Of a DNA stretch of 58,037 nt, positions 1 to 9,036 are shown piece after piece. The notes below the pieces were generated by a model that ran no database searches, was not told the origin of the DNA, and saw nothing but the letters and a program-made list of their open reading frames with translations. This stretch comes from Parasedimentitalea psychrophila (GTDB taxonomy: Bacteria > Pseudomonadota > Alphaproteobacteria > Rhodobacterales > Rhodobacteraceae). The stretch lies in assembly GCF_030285785.1 (NCBI RefSeq), contig NZ_CP127248.1, forward strand, positions 1 to 58,037, given 5' to 3'. The position numbers and the translations under genes were made by a program. Every line of letters begins with the position of its first letter. Positions within the stretch are counted from its first letter, which is position 1.

Positions 1-849
1 GTGGCGCGGGAGACCGAGCAGCTTGAAAAGCGTCGCGAGCAGATCCGCGATCAGATTGTTGGGATCAAGGCGCAGCAGGACTCGATGGTACTGCAACTGG
101 AGCTGATCGGCGAGGAACTGGTAAACCAGCAATCTCTGCTGGACCGCGGATTGGCGCAGGCGGGCACCGTTTTGAACCTGCGCCGCACCTCGGCGGATCT
201 GCAGGGCTCGCTGGGAGAGCTGGTCGCAACCGAGGCGCAGGCCGAAGGTCGCATTACCGAGACCGAGATTGAGATCCTGAAGCTGGGCACCGGCCAGCGC
301 GAGGAGGCGATCACCCGGCTGCGCGACCTGCGCTATCAGGAACTGGAACTGGCTGAAACCAGGCGGTCGCTGCTGGACCAGTTGGATCGGCTTGATATCC
401 GGGCGCCGGTTTCGGGAATTGTCTATGGATTGCAGGTCCATACCCTCCGTTCGGTGATCCGCGCCGCTGAGCCGGTATTGTATCTGGTGCCGCAGGATCG
501 ACCGCTGATTGTGGCCGCACAGGTGTCGCCGATCAACATTGATGAGGTCTATGTTGGCCAATCGGTGACGCTGCGGTTTTCGGCGCTGGATCAGCGCGAG
601 ACCCCGGAACTGTTTGGCACCGTGGTGCTGTTGTCGGCGGATTCCTTTGAGGACGAAGCCAGCCGTCAGCCCTATTACCGGGCTGAAATTGAGCTGCAAG
701 AGGGCGAGGTCGACAAGCTGCCAGAGGGCGTGGTGCTGATCCCCGGCATGCCGGTGGAAAGCTTTATCCGCACCGCCGATCACTCGCCGCTGTCCTATCT
801 GATCAAGCCGCTGGCCGACTATTTCAACAAAGCCTTCCGCGAGAGCTGA
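1..849 (+). CDS. HlyD-family type I secretion adaptor, C-terminal part
   Basis: This is the 3' part of a periplasmic adaptor (membrane fusion protein) that links an inner-membrane type I ABC exporter to an outer-membrane channel. The reading frame is open from the first base and begins inside an alpha-helical hairpin rich in Glu, Gln and Arg (residues 1-120). It is followed by the lipoyl-like and beta-barrel part, with the typical DIRAPVSGIVYGLQVHT at about residues 131-147 and VPQDRPLIVAAQVSP near 162. It ends in FNKAFRES. The first codon is GTG, but it lies mid-coiled-coil, so it is not a true start. The gene at the other window edge (57583-58037) supplies the matching N-terminus of the same family. 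The sum is about 434 residues, normal for PrtE/HlyD adaptors. The family call is firm; identity with the gene at the other end is inferred. Confidence 0.93.
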   Translation: MARETEQLEKRREQIRDQIVGIKAQQDSMVLQLELIGEELVNQQSLLDRGLAQAGTVLNLRRTSADLQGSLGELVATEAQAEGRITETEIEILKLGTGQREEAITRLRDLRYQELELAETRRSLLDQLDRLDIRAPVSGIVYGLQVHTLRSVIRAAEPVLYLVPQDRPLIVAAQVSPINIDEVYVGQSVTLRFSALDQRETPELFGTVVLLSADSFEDEASRQPYYRAEIELQEGEVDKLPEGVVLIPGMPVESFIRTADHSPLSYLIKPLADYFNKAFRES

Positions 850-875
850 TCCCCGGCCTGGTTGCCAGCCTGGTT

Positions 876-947
876 GTCGGGCAGGCGGGTCGGGCAGGCG
901 GGTCGGGCCTTAAGACTGGCCTGGCGGGTTGACTGGCCTGGCGGGTT
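876..947. repeat. Two short tandem repeats between convergent genes
   Basis: Unit GTCGGGCAGGCGG occurs twice in tandem (876-888, 889-901), with a partial third copy. Unit GACTGGCCTGGCGGGTT also occurs twice (914-930, 931-947). They fill the gap between the adaptor stop codon and the stop codon of the convergent luxR-type gene. Confidence 0.85.
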
Positions 948-2065
948 CAGGACGCGCGCCCCAGCGAGGCCTGCCAGGTCAGCCGCTGCGCCATTTCCGC
1001 GCGGCAGCCAACGTGGAGCTTGGACAGCACCCGTTTGGCGTAGGTCTTGAAGGTCTGTTCCTTGAGGCCGGCGATTTGCGCCGCCTCGCGATTTGGCAAA
1101 CCCAGCTGCATGAGTGCGGCCACCCGCGCCTCGGCCGGGGACAGGCCCATTTTCTGCGCCAGCATCTCGATCCGGCTGCGCTTTGGCTGGCACGGCAGGA
1201 TTGCCACCACCAGCGGAGTGGTGGTGGTGGTGCAGCGGTAGCAGGTCAGCGAGATTGGCAGCCGTATGCCCTGTTCGCTGTCCTCAAGGAACAGGATCTT
1301 TTCGCGGTTCTGGGCGGGTGGCGACAGCGCACAGCTGCGCAGCGCTGCGTAAAAGCCCTTGGTTTCAGTGTCATTGGCGCAGCGCAGCCCGCCGCTGTCC
1401 CTGCGCAGCAGGGTGCCGGCGCTGAGCAAATCACGGCCGGAATCATTGCTGTGCAGCAATCGTCCGGCGGCATTGAACACCAAGACGGCCGAGTCGGCTT
1501 TTTTCAAAATGGTCCAGAGCAGGGCGCTGGTGACCGCAGAATCACTCTGGTCGGCAATTTCTCGCAGGATGTCCTCGCGCAGCACCGGCCAGATTGCGGC
1601 GAGGATATGGGCGCAATGGCCATCATGCTGGCCGCCGTGCAGATGCAGGGTGATACGGTCTTGGCTGCCATCCTCAAAGCAGCAGGCAAATTGCACCCAA
1701 GCGGCGCCGCTCGGGCTCACGCCATCCGCATCGGTGTCGGCGGGGCCACAGGCGGGCAGACTGGCGGGCAGACTGGCGGCCAGACCGGCGGGCAGACCGG
1801 CGGGCAGCCATTGCGGCGCCGCCTGGCTGCAGTCCAGTGCTGCAAATGAGCGAATTGCGCCGGGCTGGAACAGTCGCCGCAGGTTGATCTTATCCTCTTC
1901 ACAAGCTGCAGTCAGCGCGGTGCCGGTGCTGATCACCGGAACCCCGGCTCGGTTGTGGCCGAGCTGTGCAAAACCTGTGGTGGTAATAGAAGAGATTTGC
2001 CTTTGAAACGATCGCGAAAAAACCACGTTTCCCGCCTGAACAGCGGCCTCGTTAAACATACCCAT
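947..2065 (-). CDS. LuxR-family HTH transcriptional regulator
   Basis: A 372-residue protein with a C-terminal GerE/LuxR helix-turn-helix of about 60 residues (LSPAEARVAALMQLG through TFKTYAKRVLSKLHV), preceded by a PAS-like middle region (ADSAVLVFNAAGRLLHSN). No autoinducer-binding or receiver domain is recognisable, so the signal is unknown. The start chosen is ATG at 2065 (MGMFNEAAVQ), behind a GGGGGG ribosome-binding stretch; the open frame upstream to 2317 looks non-coding. A Leu-Pro-Ala-rich segment (LPAGLPAGLAASLPASLPA, residues about 86-104) is encoded by five 12-bp tandem repeats. Together with the LuxR-type gene at 2778, this gene sits between the type I secretion adaptor and the TolC-like gene, which suggests control of secretion or polysaccharide genes. 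That role is inferred. Confidence 0.85.
   Translation of the reverse strand: MGMFNEAAVQAGNVVFSRSFQRQISSITTTGFAQLGHNRAGVPVISTGTALTAACEEDKINLRRLFQPGAIRSFAALDCSQAAPQWLPAGLPAGLAASLPASLPACGPADTDADGVSPSGAAWVQFACCFEDGSQDRITLHLHGGQHDGHCAHILAAIWPVLREDILREIADQSDSAVTSALLWTILKKADSAVLVFNAAGRLLHSNDSGRDLLSAGTLLRRDSGGLRCANDTETKGFYAALRSCALSPPAQNREKILFLEDSEQGIRLPISLTCYRCTTTTTPLVVAILPCQPKRSRIEMLAQKMGLSPAEARVAALMQLGLPNREAAQIAGLKEQTFKTYAKRVLSKLHVGCRAEMAQRLTWQASLGRAS
1751..1810. repeat. Five 12-bp tandem repeats inside the luxR-type gene
   Basis: GGCGGGCAGACT-like units at 1751, 1763, 1775, 1787 and 1799. The period is a multiple of three, so it keeps the frame and encodes the four-residue repeat LPAG/LAAS/LPAS. 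Confidence 0.9.
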
Positions 2066-2777
2066 GTTGCCCCCCGGCGTCTCACAACGAATAGGCTTTA
2101 GCCTAGCATATTGCCATGTCGGGAAATATGGAGCAGAGGAGGTACGCCGATGGTCTAGAACCAGCCGGATACCCCTGCCGCAGCCGCGCAATCTAATACC
2201 AAAGTTGTAATATCTGCAGGTAATTTCTACCACTAAATCTGCTTGTGGCTGAAGTGTGTTGAGGAGAAATCCGTATAAATTGCAAAAACTTACCTGCAGA
2301 GACCGTGGTGCTGCCAAATTGACAATTCATCTCGGAGTTTTCCAGTTGTATTAAATTATTTGAAATCACCGCACTACCAAGAAACCACGGGTTTTGAGCC
2401 GGGCCAGGCGCCAAAAACAACCAAGTCAAGCAGTGAAATACCTTAACAAAACGGCCTCGAAACGGTACTATTTATGTACTGCAGTGTGCATTGAAAGATG
2501 CCTAAAGGTTTTCGACACTGCTGGGAGTCCGGGAATTTCCTGGGGCGGATTTTGGTTGCTTCGACCATATCATCCGAGCAATCCCCTTTTGGGCCACGGG
2601 CTTCAATATACTTGGAATTAAGGCTGACGGAGACTTGGACGCGGCGCTGACATTGTGGTCAAGCGGTTGCGGTGTTGCGCCATTATTAAGCTGGCTGGTG
2701 CGGGCAGGTTTGCCTGTCGGGTTGGTGTGTGTGCTGGGAGACACCCCAGTTGGTATCAGTTGTAAGGGGGATGTTTT
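2066..2777. other. Long divergent intergenic region, likely regulatory
   Basis: About 710 bases lie between two divergent LuxR-type genes. The short open frames here (for example 2394-2621) have no recognisable product and poor start sites. AT-rich stretches at about 2200-2380 suit promoters for both genes. No clear hairpin or known riboswitch was seen. Confidence 0.5.
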
Positions 2778-3416
2778 ATGCCTGTCCATATTGTGGGGGA
2801 AAGCAGGCTGATCCGGGATATGTTTTTGGCAATCTGCCTATCGCAGGACTACCAGATTGGAACATGTTGCAGCGATTTAGATGAATTACCGGGATTAACG
2901 GTTCATGATCTGGTTTTGTTTCACAGCCATGACGGCGCCGCCGGGCTGTTGGAGCGAGTGCGCTTGTTTCGCGACAACCATCACGACGCCCTGCTGATCA
3001 TTGTCACCAGCGAGGAAGTGCCAGCCGCAACCCAGGTGGCGCTGAGCAGCAGGGCCGAGGCGATCATTACCGAACAGAAATCCGCCGAGGCTCTGATCGC
3101 GGCGCTGAAAGTGGTGCAGGACGGCTACCGGATGATCGCGGCCCGGGCCGCCCAGACGACCCGGACGACCCAGGGGCCAGACAGCAGCCAGACATCCACA
3201 GCGCCTGGGCCGCAGCCCACCCCCATCCGGGGCACTCTCACCGAGCGCGAACGCAGCATCCTGCAGAAACTCACCGAAGGCGGTACCAATAAAAGCATCG
3301 CCAACGAGCTTGGGATCTGCGAGGCCACCGTCAAGGTGCACCTGCGCACTTGCTTTCGCAAGATCGGCGCCAAGAACCGCACCCAGGCAGCAATCTGGGC
3401 GGCCGACCAGCTGTAA
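2778..3416 (+). CDS. LuxR/NarL-type regulator with degenerate receiver domain
   Basis: A 212-residue protein with a response-regulator layout: a receiver-like domain (about 1-118), a Thr/Pro/Gln-rich linker (about 120-152) and a C-terminal GerE helix-turn-helix (LTERERSILQKLTEG to FRKIGAKNRTQAAIWA). The acidic pair expected near the start is replaced (HIVGESRLIRDMF). The phospho-acceptor region reads LVLFHSHDG, and the usual conserved Lys is not obvious (IITEQKSAEAL). It may therefore act without phosphorylation. A GGGGG ribosome-binding site at 2766-2770 precedes ATG 2778. The gene is divergent from the LuxR regulator at 947-2065 and upstream of the TolC-like gene. The family is certain; its targets are unknown. 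Confidence 0.88.
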   Translation: MPVHIVGESRLIRDMFLAICLSQDYQIGTCCSDLDELPGLTVHDLVLFHSHDGAAGLLERVRLFRDNHHDALLIIVTSEEVPAATQVALSSRAEAIITEQKSAEALIAALKVVQDGYRMIAARAAQTTRTTQGPDSSQTSTAPGPQPTPIRGTLTERERSILQKLTEGGTNKSIANELGICEATVKVHLRTCFRKIGAKNRTQAAIWAADQL

Positions 3417-3451
3417 GGCGCGCTCACGCAATGGCGCCGCCCAGTGTGACC

Positions 3452-3481
3452 CAGTGGTGGGGCAGTGGTGGGGCAGTGGGG
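3452..3481. repeat. Short tandem repeat upstream of the TolC-like gene
   Basis: CAGTGGTGGGG occurs at 3452-3462 and 3463-3473, then CAGTGGGG. It is in the intergenic region, about 130 bases before the next start codon. Confidence 0.85.
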
Positions 3482-3609
3482 CGCAAAAGGCGCAACACAC
3501 ATAAGGTTTCGCAGGCTTCTTGTTTCGATGCTTGGTCTGTGGCAGCCTTGAGCGCGAGGAGACCCATCAAAAAAAACTGAACAAGCAGTTGGGTGGGCAG
3601 GAGCAGGTA

Positions 3610-5031
3610 ATGGCAGGGATTGATCACTGGCGTAAACCGCTGCGCGGTTTTATGTGCGTTACAGCGGCTATGGTTGTGGCGTCTTGTGACCTGAGCTCTG
3701 TTTATAACGCGCCTATATTCCCTTTTGCATCTTCATTTGCGGCCAGGCCTTCGGGCTCTCCGGTGCTGCTGGACAACGCCGCCTGGTGGACCGGCTTCAA
3801 CGATCCCACCCTGAATACGCTGATCGAGCAGGCGCTGAGCCAGAACCTTGATCTGGAAATTGCCCGGGAACGGGTGATCGAAGCACAGGCGCTGGCCGCG
3901 ACGATCTCTGATCCGCTGAGCATCAGCGGCGACGTGAATGTCGGCCACCGCGGCGGCAGCTCTGTCTCGGGGCGCAACGGCGGTGATGGCAGCCTTGGCT
4001 TTGACTGGCTGTTTGATCCTTACGGCGGCCGCAAGGCCGAGCGCCGAGCAGCGGCAGGCCGGGTTGAGGTGGCCGAGGCAAATCTGGACGCCGCCCGCCT
4101 GCTGCTGTTGTCAAATGTGGCCATTGCCTATGTTGATCTGCGGTTTTACCAGACCGCCCGGCGATATCGCCAGGAGGAGCTGAGATCCCGGCAGAAGACG
4201 ATGGATCTGTTGCACAACCTGCTGGATCTTGGCGCTGCCAACCGGCTGGATGTGGTGCGCGCCGAAGCGCTGGTCTCGGAAACCCGGTCTCTGATCCCGG
4301 GTGTTGAGGCGGCAATCCGGGTGCAGCAAAACCGGATTACGGTGTTACTGGGGCGGGCTCCGGGGCAGTCTGAAACGACACTGGCTGGCAATGGCCGAGG
4401 CCAACCGATTTCCACAATGCCTGCGGATATCGGGGTGCCGACAGATCTGTTGCGCAATCGGCCTGATATCCGGGTGGCCGAGCGGTCCTATTATGCGGCT
4501 GTTGCCGACATTGGATCTGCCCGTGCGGCGCTTTATCCTTCGCTGTCGCTGGGCGGTGAAATCTCCCTGTCGGCGTTTGGCTCACCAACCAGCCACAATT
4601 ACTTTTTTGGACCAACCCTGAATTTGCCAGCCCTTCCCAACGGGCCGCAAAAAGCGGCGGTAAAGGTCCGTGAATCCCGGGCCCGCCAGGCGCTGACCGA
4701 TTGGCGGGCTTCGGTGCTGCGGGCGATCGAAGAGGTGGAAAACGCGCTGGTGGAATATTCCGGCAGCCAGGCCTCTGTTCGTGCGTCCCGCAAGACCGTG
4801 CAACTTCGCCGCGAGTCGATTGGCCTGACCCGTGAACTGATCGGTCGGGGCGGGGCGACAATCCGTGATTTGCTCGACGAGGAACAATCGGTTGCCCGTT
4901 CCAATTTTCTGCTCTCGCAGAACCTGCGCCAGCTTGGTCAGGACTTTGTCATCGTCAATGTCAGCCTGGGGTCGGGAAACGGGTCGGGAACCGGACCTGG
5001 GGAAGACGCCAAGGTTGCAGCCGTAGAGTGA
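3610..5031 (+). CDS. TolC/NodT-family outer-membrane efflux lipoprotein
   Basis: A 473-residue outer-membrane factor that forms the exit duct of tripartite exporters. It has a lipoprotein signal peptide with a VVASC lipobox (Cys26), then the two-fold repeated OEP domains. Family hallmarks are WWTGFNDPTLNTLIEQAL near the N-terminus, LRNRPDIRVAERSYYAAVADIG in the middle and ALYPSLSLGGEIS after it. The start is ATG 3610, with AGGAG at 3599-3603; the longer frame from 3520 has no support. The gene is on the same strand as, and across the window junction close to, the type I ABC exporter and adaptor, which otherwise lack an outer-membrane partner here. It most likely completes that system, although NodT proteins also serve RND pumps. 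Confidence 0.9.
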   Translation: MAGIDHWRKPLRGFMCVTAAMVVASCDLSSVYNAPIFPFASSFAARPSGSPVLLDNAAWWTGFNDPTLNTLIEQALSQNLDLEIARERVIEAQALAATISDPLSISGDVNVGHRGGSSVSGRNGGDGSLGFDWLFDPYGGRKAERRAAAGRVEVAEANLDAARLLLLSNVAIAYVDLRFYQTARRYRQEELRSRQKTMDLLHNLLDLGAANRLDVVRAEALVSETRSLIPGVEAAIRVQQNRITVLLGRAPGQSETTLAGNGRGQPISTMPADIGVPTDLLRNRPDIRVAERSYYAAVADIGSARAALYPSLSLGGEISLSAFGSPTSHNYFFGPTLNLPALPNGPQKAAVKVRESRARQALTDWRASVLRAIEEVENALVEYSGSQASVRASRKTVQLRRESIGLTRELIGRGGATIRDLLDEEQSVARSNFLLSQNLRQLGQDFVIVNVSLGSGNGSGTGPGEDAKVAAVE

Positions 5032-5286
5032 TTCCGCCCTGCGGTCAGGGCCGCCTGATCCTCACCTTGGGCCCGGCAAGTCACACCACCTAGACGGGAG
5101 TGACCGGAAAATAGGAAATATTGCGCGACAATAGTGTGTTAATCCGCTATTCATGGTCCAATTCATCAGATCATCAGCACCGCCTGTTCAGGGCTTGGAA
5201 AAGAATTAATTGAATGTATCTTTTAGAAGATTGGGGCAGAGCCCAACTCTGATAAATAACTGCAATCCGGCGAAAGGAGCTCCCAT

Positions 5287-5907
5287 TTGCAACGGTTCGG
5301 CAATGCCCTCCCAGCGATTGCACTGGTCGGCTGCGTCGCTTTAATCGCCCTGATTGTGCCGCTTGCGGAGATCTCCGGCCGGGGCTACGGGTTTTTCACC
5401 CGTGATCCGACGCAGATCGGTCAGATCCCGTATTATTCCGGCTATCTCTCAAGCCTTGGGGTGCTGACCTGGGCAACCGGTGCCGCGGTGGCGCTGTTTT
5501 CAGCCGTGCTGCTGGATGGACTGGCGGCGGACCGCTCTGAAGCAACCTTTCTTTTTTATTTCGGATGCTTAACAGCGCTGCTCGCCCTCGACGACCTGTT
5601 TCTCATTCATGAGAATTTCTTTTTGAATGAAAAAATCGTCTTTCTGGCCTATATGTTGATTGCCCTGACCGGCTGTGTGTTGTTCAAAAAGCATCTCTTG
5701 CGGCAGGCAACAGGTTTTGCAATCGCCGCTGCCTGCGCCTTTGCGCTCTCCCTGATAATCGACAGGTTCCAATACGCAATCCAAGAGAGGATTGGCGATT
5801 TCCGAATTCTATTTGAAGATGGCTCAAAGTTTTTCGGCGCCGTATGCTGGGCAATTTTTCTGTGCAAGGCCAGCGCCGCGTCCATTTTGCAAAGTGCGCG
5901 GTCATGA
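5287..5907 (+). CDS. Polytopic membrane protein of unknown function (DD...HE motif), first of a pair
   Basis: A 206-residue, very hydrophobic protein with about six predicted membrane segments. It carries an acidic-histidine motif, LALDDLFLIHE, at about residues 98-108 next to a membrane helix. The start is TTG 5287 behind a strong AAAGGAG site. The stop codon overlaps the next gene's start (ATGA at 5904-5907), so the two are translationally coupled. The downstream protein carries a similar motif (AYDEAAQVHE), which suggests related subunits or a duplicated family. The D-D/E-x5-HE arrangement could bind a metal or form an active site in the membrane, but no known family was recognised. Confidence 0.75.
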   Translation: MQRFGNALPAIALVGCVALIALIVPLAEISGRGYGFFTRDPTQIGQIPYYSGYLSSLGVLTWATGAAVALFSAVLLDGLAADRSEATFLFYFGCLTALLALDDLFLIHENFFLNEKIVFLAYMLIALTGCVLFKKHLLRQATGFAIAAACAFALSLIIDRFQYAIQERIGDFRILFEDGSKFFGAVCWAIFLCKASAASILQSARS

Positions 5908-6725
5908 CAAAACCGCCGCCACAGGAAAGCGGCGACGGCCGTCAGCTACCCGCGGCGCCGGATGAAATAAGATTGACGCTGTCGTCGCAATATCTGTGGA
6001 AATTCATTCTTTACGGCATTCCGGCGATGGCCGTTCTTTCGGTGCTGATGACGCTGGTGAAAACCCGCAGCGATAATTTTGTGATCGTCGAGATCGCCGA
6101 TCGCTTTATTCTCAACAACGAGGCCAGCATTCCAACAGTGCTGAGCTTCTTGCTGATGCTCACGGCGGCGCAACTGGCTTTTCTGGCCTTTGTGTCCGTG
6201 CAGAAACATCACAAAACGGCGCTCAACCTTTACTGGCTGGCGGCGGGGCTGATTTTGATCGCGCTGGCCTATGACGAAGCGGCCCAGGTTCATGAAACGA
6301 TCAAGGCCGTGGTGATGCGCGAGGTGTTCCAGAACCATGGCTGGATCTTCGTCGCCATGCCGGTGGTTTTGACCGTTGCGGTGTTCTTTGTTCCGTTCTT
6401 GCGGTCGCTGCCGCCGAGGCTGGCGAAGCAGCTCATCATCGCAATAGCCATTTTTCTATCCGGCGCCATTGTGATCGAAGGCATTGGCGGTCTCTATAAC
6501 TTTCAGATGGGAAAGGACCTGATTTACAGATCTATTACGGTGCTTGAGGAATCGGTTGAGCTGGTTGGCATCAGCTACTTGAACATTGTGCTGCTTGAAC
6601 ACGCCGCCAGACAGCGGATCAGCCTTCGGTTCTGCGGCGCAGAGGCGGCGACGTTGGATGACAGATCTGCACCAGAGCAAGATCAACAGGCCGACCGCGA
6701 GATCCGTCGGCAGGACCGCCGCTAA
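5904..6725 (+). CDS. Polytopic membrane protein of unknown function (DE...HE motif), second of a pair
   Basis: A 273-residue protein with a roughly 30-residue hydrophilic N-terminus, about six to seven predicted membrane helices and a charged C-terminal tail (DQQADREIRRQDRR). The motif IALAYDEAAQVHE (about residues 120-132) mirrors LALDDLFLIHE of the upstream protein. The start is ATG 5904, overlapping the upstream stop; the longer frame from 5844 lies inside the upstream gene. The gene ends 22 bases before the convergent nucleotidyltransferase gene. The function is unknown. The position between the secretion genes and the polysaccharide locus hints at an envelope role. Confidence 0.75.
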   Translation: MTKPPPQESGDGRQLPAAPDEIRLTLSSQYLWKFILYGIPAMAVLSVLMTLVKTRSDNFVIVEIADRFILNNEASIPTVLSFLLMLTAAQLAFLAFVSVQKHHKTALNLYWLAAGLILIALAYDEAAQVHETIKAVVMREVFQNHGWIFVAMPVVLTVAVFFVPFLRSLPPRLAKQLIIAIAIFLSGAIVIEGIGGLYNFQMGKDLIYRSITVLEESVELVGISYLNIVLLEHAARQRISLRFCGAEAATLDDRSAPEQDQQADREIRRQDRR

Positions 6726-6747
6726 GGCCGATATATATCACCGAGGA

Positions 6748-7731
6748 CTACCGTTCAGAGCGCCGCATTCCGACGACCCGGGCGGCGCTCAACCCGTAGC
6801 GAACCAGCTGCCACTCGATCTGGCCCAGACGCGGATTGCGGAATTTCAACAGCCGCCGCCAGTGCAGCAGGCGCACCAAAAATTCAGGCGGCTCTGTCGC
6901 CGGGACCGCCACGCCGAGAAGGTCGTCAAGCATCATCAGCTGCAAGTCGAAAGCGAGGCGAAACCGCCAGTTGTGCCTTTTGCTTTGCAGCCAGCCCCAG
7001 TCAAGCTGGGTCTGCGGGTCCTTGATCTGCTCGGCCAGGGTCAGCAAATAGCGCAGGTTTGTAGCGCCGCTTGCCAGCGCGGTGTGATGCAGCATGTCAT
7101 GGGAAATATTGATCAGAAACCGCAGGCTGTCGTCTGGAACCCGAAAGATTATGCCGTCCCGCTCCTGTAGCGTCAGACGCGCGTTGAGATCTTCGCCGCT
7201 CAACAGGCAGGCGATGCGTTCGGGAAATGAGCTGTGCAGATCAACCGCAGCCACCGTACCAGGGCACCAGTAACTGCCCGGCGAATGTTGGTATTGGCTG
7301 TCTGCCAGCAGCTCAAACCCGAGCTGGTCAAACGCCTGCTCGACCGCTGGTAGTTCGTCCGGTTCAACCAGCAGATCCACATCAATCAGCAGGCGCGAGT
7401 ATTGCGACGGATCGGCCATAAGGGCCATCTCGCTGGCGCCTTTGATCAGCGTCGGGGTCACACCCTTTGCGTTGAAGCCTTTGATCGCCTTGCAAACCAG
7501 CGCCCACAGGTTGCGGTTGCGGGCCTGATTGGCACGCTCCAGCTCTGCCAGATAGGCCCGCGCCTCTGGTTCGGCGCGCGCTGCCGCATCCGAGGCCTCC
7601 AGGCTGCGGCAGAGCACCGGGGCCACAAATTCGGCATTCGCCGTTGAAATCAGTTCAAACCAATTGGATTCGTCGTTGAATTTGCCGCCTATGCAATCTG
7701 TGAGCCGCTCTAGCGGCGAGGATGCAGTCAT
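6748..7731 (-). CDS. Uncharacterised nucleotidyltransferase (NTP_transf_5-like)
   Basis: A 327-residue protein of the nucleotidyltransferase fold. It contains the family pattern TLIKGASEMAL (about 95-105), then SRLLIDVDLLVEP (about 112-124), whose D-x-D is the likely metal-binding pair. The start is ATG 7731 behind AGGAG; an alternative GTG at 7761 would place it one base from the upstream stop. It lies directly after the HPr-kinase-like gene, which in turn follows a small peptide gene, all on the minus strand, so the three are probably one operon. Proteins of this family occur next to HprK-like kinases and PqqD-like proteins in peptide-modification loci and in polysaccharide loci. The substrate is unknown. 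Confidence 0.8.
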   Translation of the reverse strand: MTASSPLERLTDCIGGKFNDESNWFELISTANAEFVAPVLCRSLEASDAAARAEPEARAYLAELERANQARNRNLWALVCKAIKGFNAKGVTPTLIKGASEMALMADPSQYSRLLIDVDLLVEPDELPAVEQAFDQLGFELLADSQYQHSPGSYWCPGTVAAVDLHSSFPERIACLLSGEDLNARLTLQERDGIIFRVPDDSLRFLINISHDMLHHTALASGATNLRYLLTLAEQIKDPQTQLDWGWLQSKRHNWRFRLAFDLQLMMLDDLLGVAVPATEPPEFLVRLLHWRRLLKFRNPRLGQIEWQLVRYGLSAARVVGMRRSER

Positions 7732-7762
7732 TTTAGGCTCCTGGGGTGAAATGTGGCTCACG

Positions 7763-8923
7763 TCAGACCGGCTCCCTTAAAGCTGGCGCGCCATCGCAAA
7801 AGCGCTGGAGGAGGTCCACCGCCATCGAAAGATCGCAGTAGCGCAGCCGGACGCAGCTGGCGCCGTCGACACATGCGGCCAGCGCGCTGAATTCCTCTGG
7901 TGTCAGCGCGGTTTCCCCCGACCATGCAGATCCGATCAGGCCAGAAATCGTTTCTGGCGCGGTGACTGGCGAGACGCTTGGGGAGTGGCCTGGCGAGTGG
8001 CCCTCAGTCCGGTCGAGAAAAACAATCCAGCCGACAGCACGCGGTTTGAGCGCCGTTTCACCATCGACAGCCAGATAGCGCACATGGCGATCATCGGGGC
8101 GCAGATGGGTTGCGGCAGCGGCTATTTCGACCTGGCGATCCTTCAATAGGGTCCAGGAGCCGGTTTTCAGGGTGACGGGAAATGGCAAGGCGCGCACTGT
8201 TCCATCGGGCGACAGGGTGGCGAGATCATCGCCGGCCAGTGTGAACCCCTTGGCTCCCAGCGCCGTTGCCAGGGTACTTTTACCGGCGCCGGGCCCGCCC
8301 ACCAGCAATATTGCCCGCTCCCCTTTGTGCAGCAGCGCGACATGCAGCAAAAGATCGTCCATATTATCCAGCACCGCGTCGGTGATGGCGATCTTCAGCA
8401 GCGGCACCACCTCAGACGCCGAGGCCCACTCAATTGGGCTGCCCCGCAGGGCAACACCCAGCTTGTCGCCGGACCGCTGCACCGAAATATAGGCGTCACA
8501 GGGCAGGGGGGACGACTGGGGGGACGACTGGGCCATATGGGCGAATTCGGCGGCAATCAGATCGTGCAGACCCGCGTCACCGTAACAGACGAGAACCCTG
8601 GCGGCGCCGGTATTGACGAGCTGTGTGCTGGCAACCGGGGCAACACCGCCTTCGGTCAAAAGCGGCTCAATAGCGCCAACCGAAAGAAGATCGCCGACCA
8701 CCGAAGGTGCGCAGAGACCAGAGACCAGCGGCACTACACCGTCGCAGACCACGCCAGTCTCGAAGCGGGGCCAGGCCGCGGCAGCCTCGCTGTTCAGGGC
8801 ACAAACAGATTGTTGCGCTTCAATGAAAAGATAGGCTTGGCCGCCGATCCAAGCCAGCCGGTTTCCGTCGGCGGATATCAGCAGTTGCGTTGCTATTGTG
8901 CCCTCTCCCCACTGTCCCGGCAT
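7763..8923 (-). CDS. PqqD-like / HPr-kinase-like fusion protein
   Basis: About 386 residues. The N-terminal part (about 15-95) has a PqqD-like pattern (CALNSEAAAAWPRFETG through DLLSVGAIEPLL), as in peptide-chaperone domains. The C-terminal part is an HPr kinase/phosphorylase-like P-loop domain with GGPGAGKST (about 209-217) and the acidic pair in LAGDDLATL (about 229-237). Such stand-alone kinases phosphorylate serine in HPr or, in some peptide gene clusters, in a precursor peptide. The start is uncertain: ATG 8923 is given, and TTG 8950 is the only in-frame alternative after a stop codon. Neither has a good ribosome-binding site. Short duplications encode SSPQSSP and GHSPGHSPS. The gene lies between the nucleotidyltransferase and small-peptide genes on the same strand; the partner peptide is inferred. 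Confidence 0.75.
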   Translation of the reverse strand: MPGQWGEGTIATQLLISADGNRLAWIGGQAYLFIEAQQSVCALNSEAAAAWPRFETGVVCDGVVPLVSGLCAPSVVGDLLSVGAIEPLLTEGGVAPVASTQLVNTGAARVLVCYGDAGLHDLIAAEFAHMAQSSPQSSPLPCDAYISVQRSGDKLGVALRGSPIEWASASEVVPLLKIAITDAVLDNMDDLLLHVALLHKGERAILLVGGPGAGKSTLATALGAKGFTLAGDDLATLSPDGTVRALPFPVTLKTGSWTLLKDRQVEIAAAATHLRPDDRHVRYLAVDGETALKPRAVGWIVFLDRTEGHSPGHSPSVSPVTAPETISGLIGSAWSGETALTPEEFSALAACVDGASCVRLRYCDLSMAVDLLQRFCDGAPALREPV

Positions 8924-9036
8924 GGGGTGCGCGGCCGCGGATGGCTGCAAGGTTTGACCGATCCGGCAGCTTTACGAGCCTTGCCTCGGCTTTTCCAAAG
9001 CGCCGGTCCTGTCGGTTCATTCAGCAAGCGACCAGG

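Noticed and set aside
1-849. Complete short HlyD gene starting with GTG at base 1
   Set aside because: The first residue lies inside the helical hairpin and lacks the transmembrane and first lipoyl half, which are present at the other window end.
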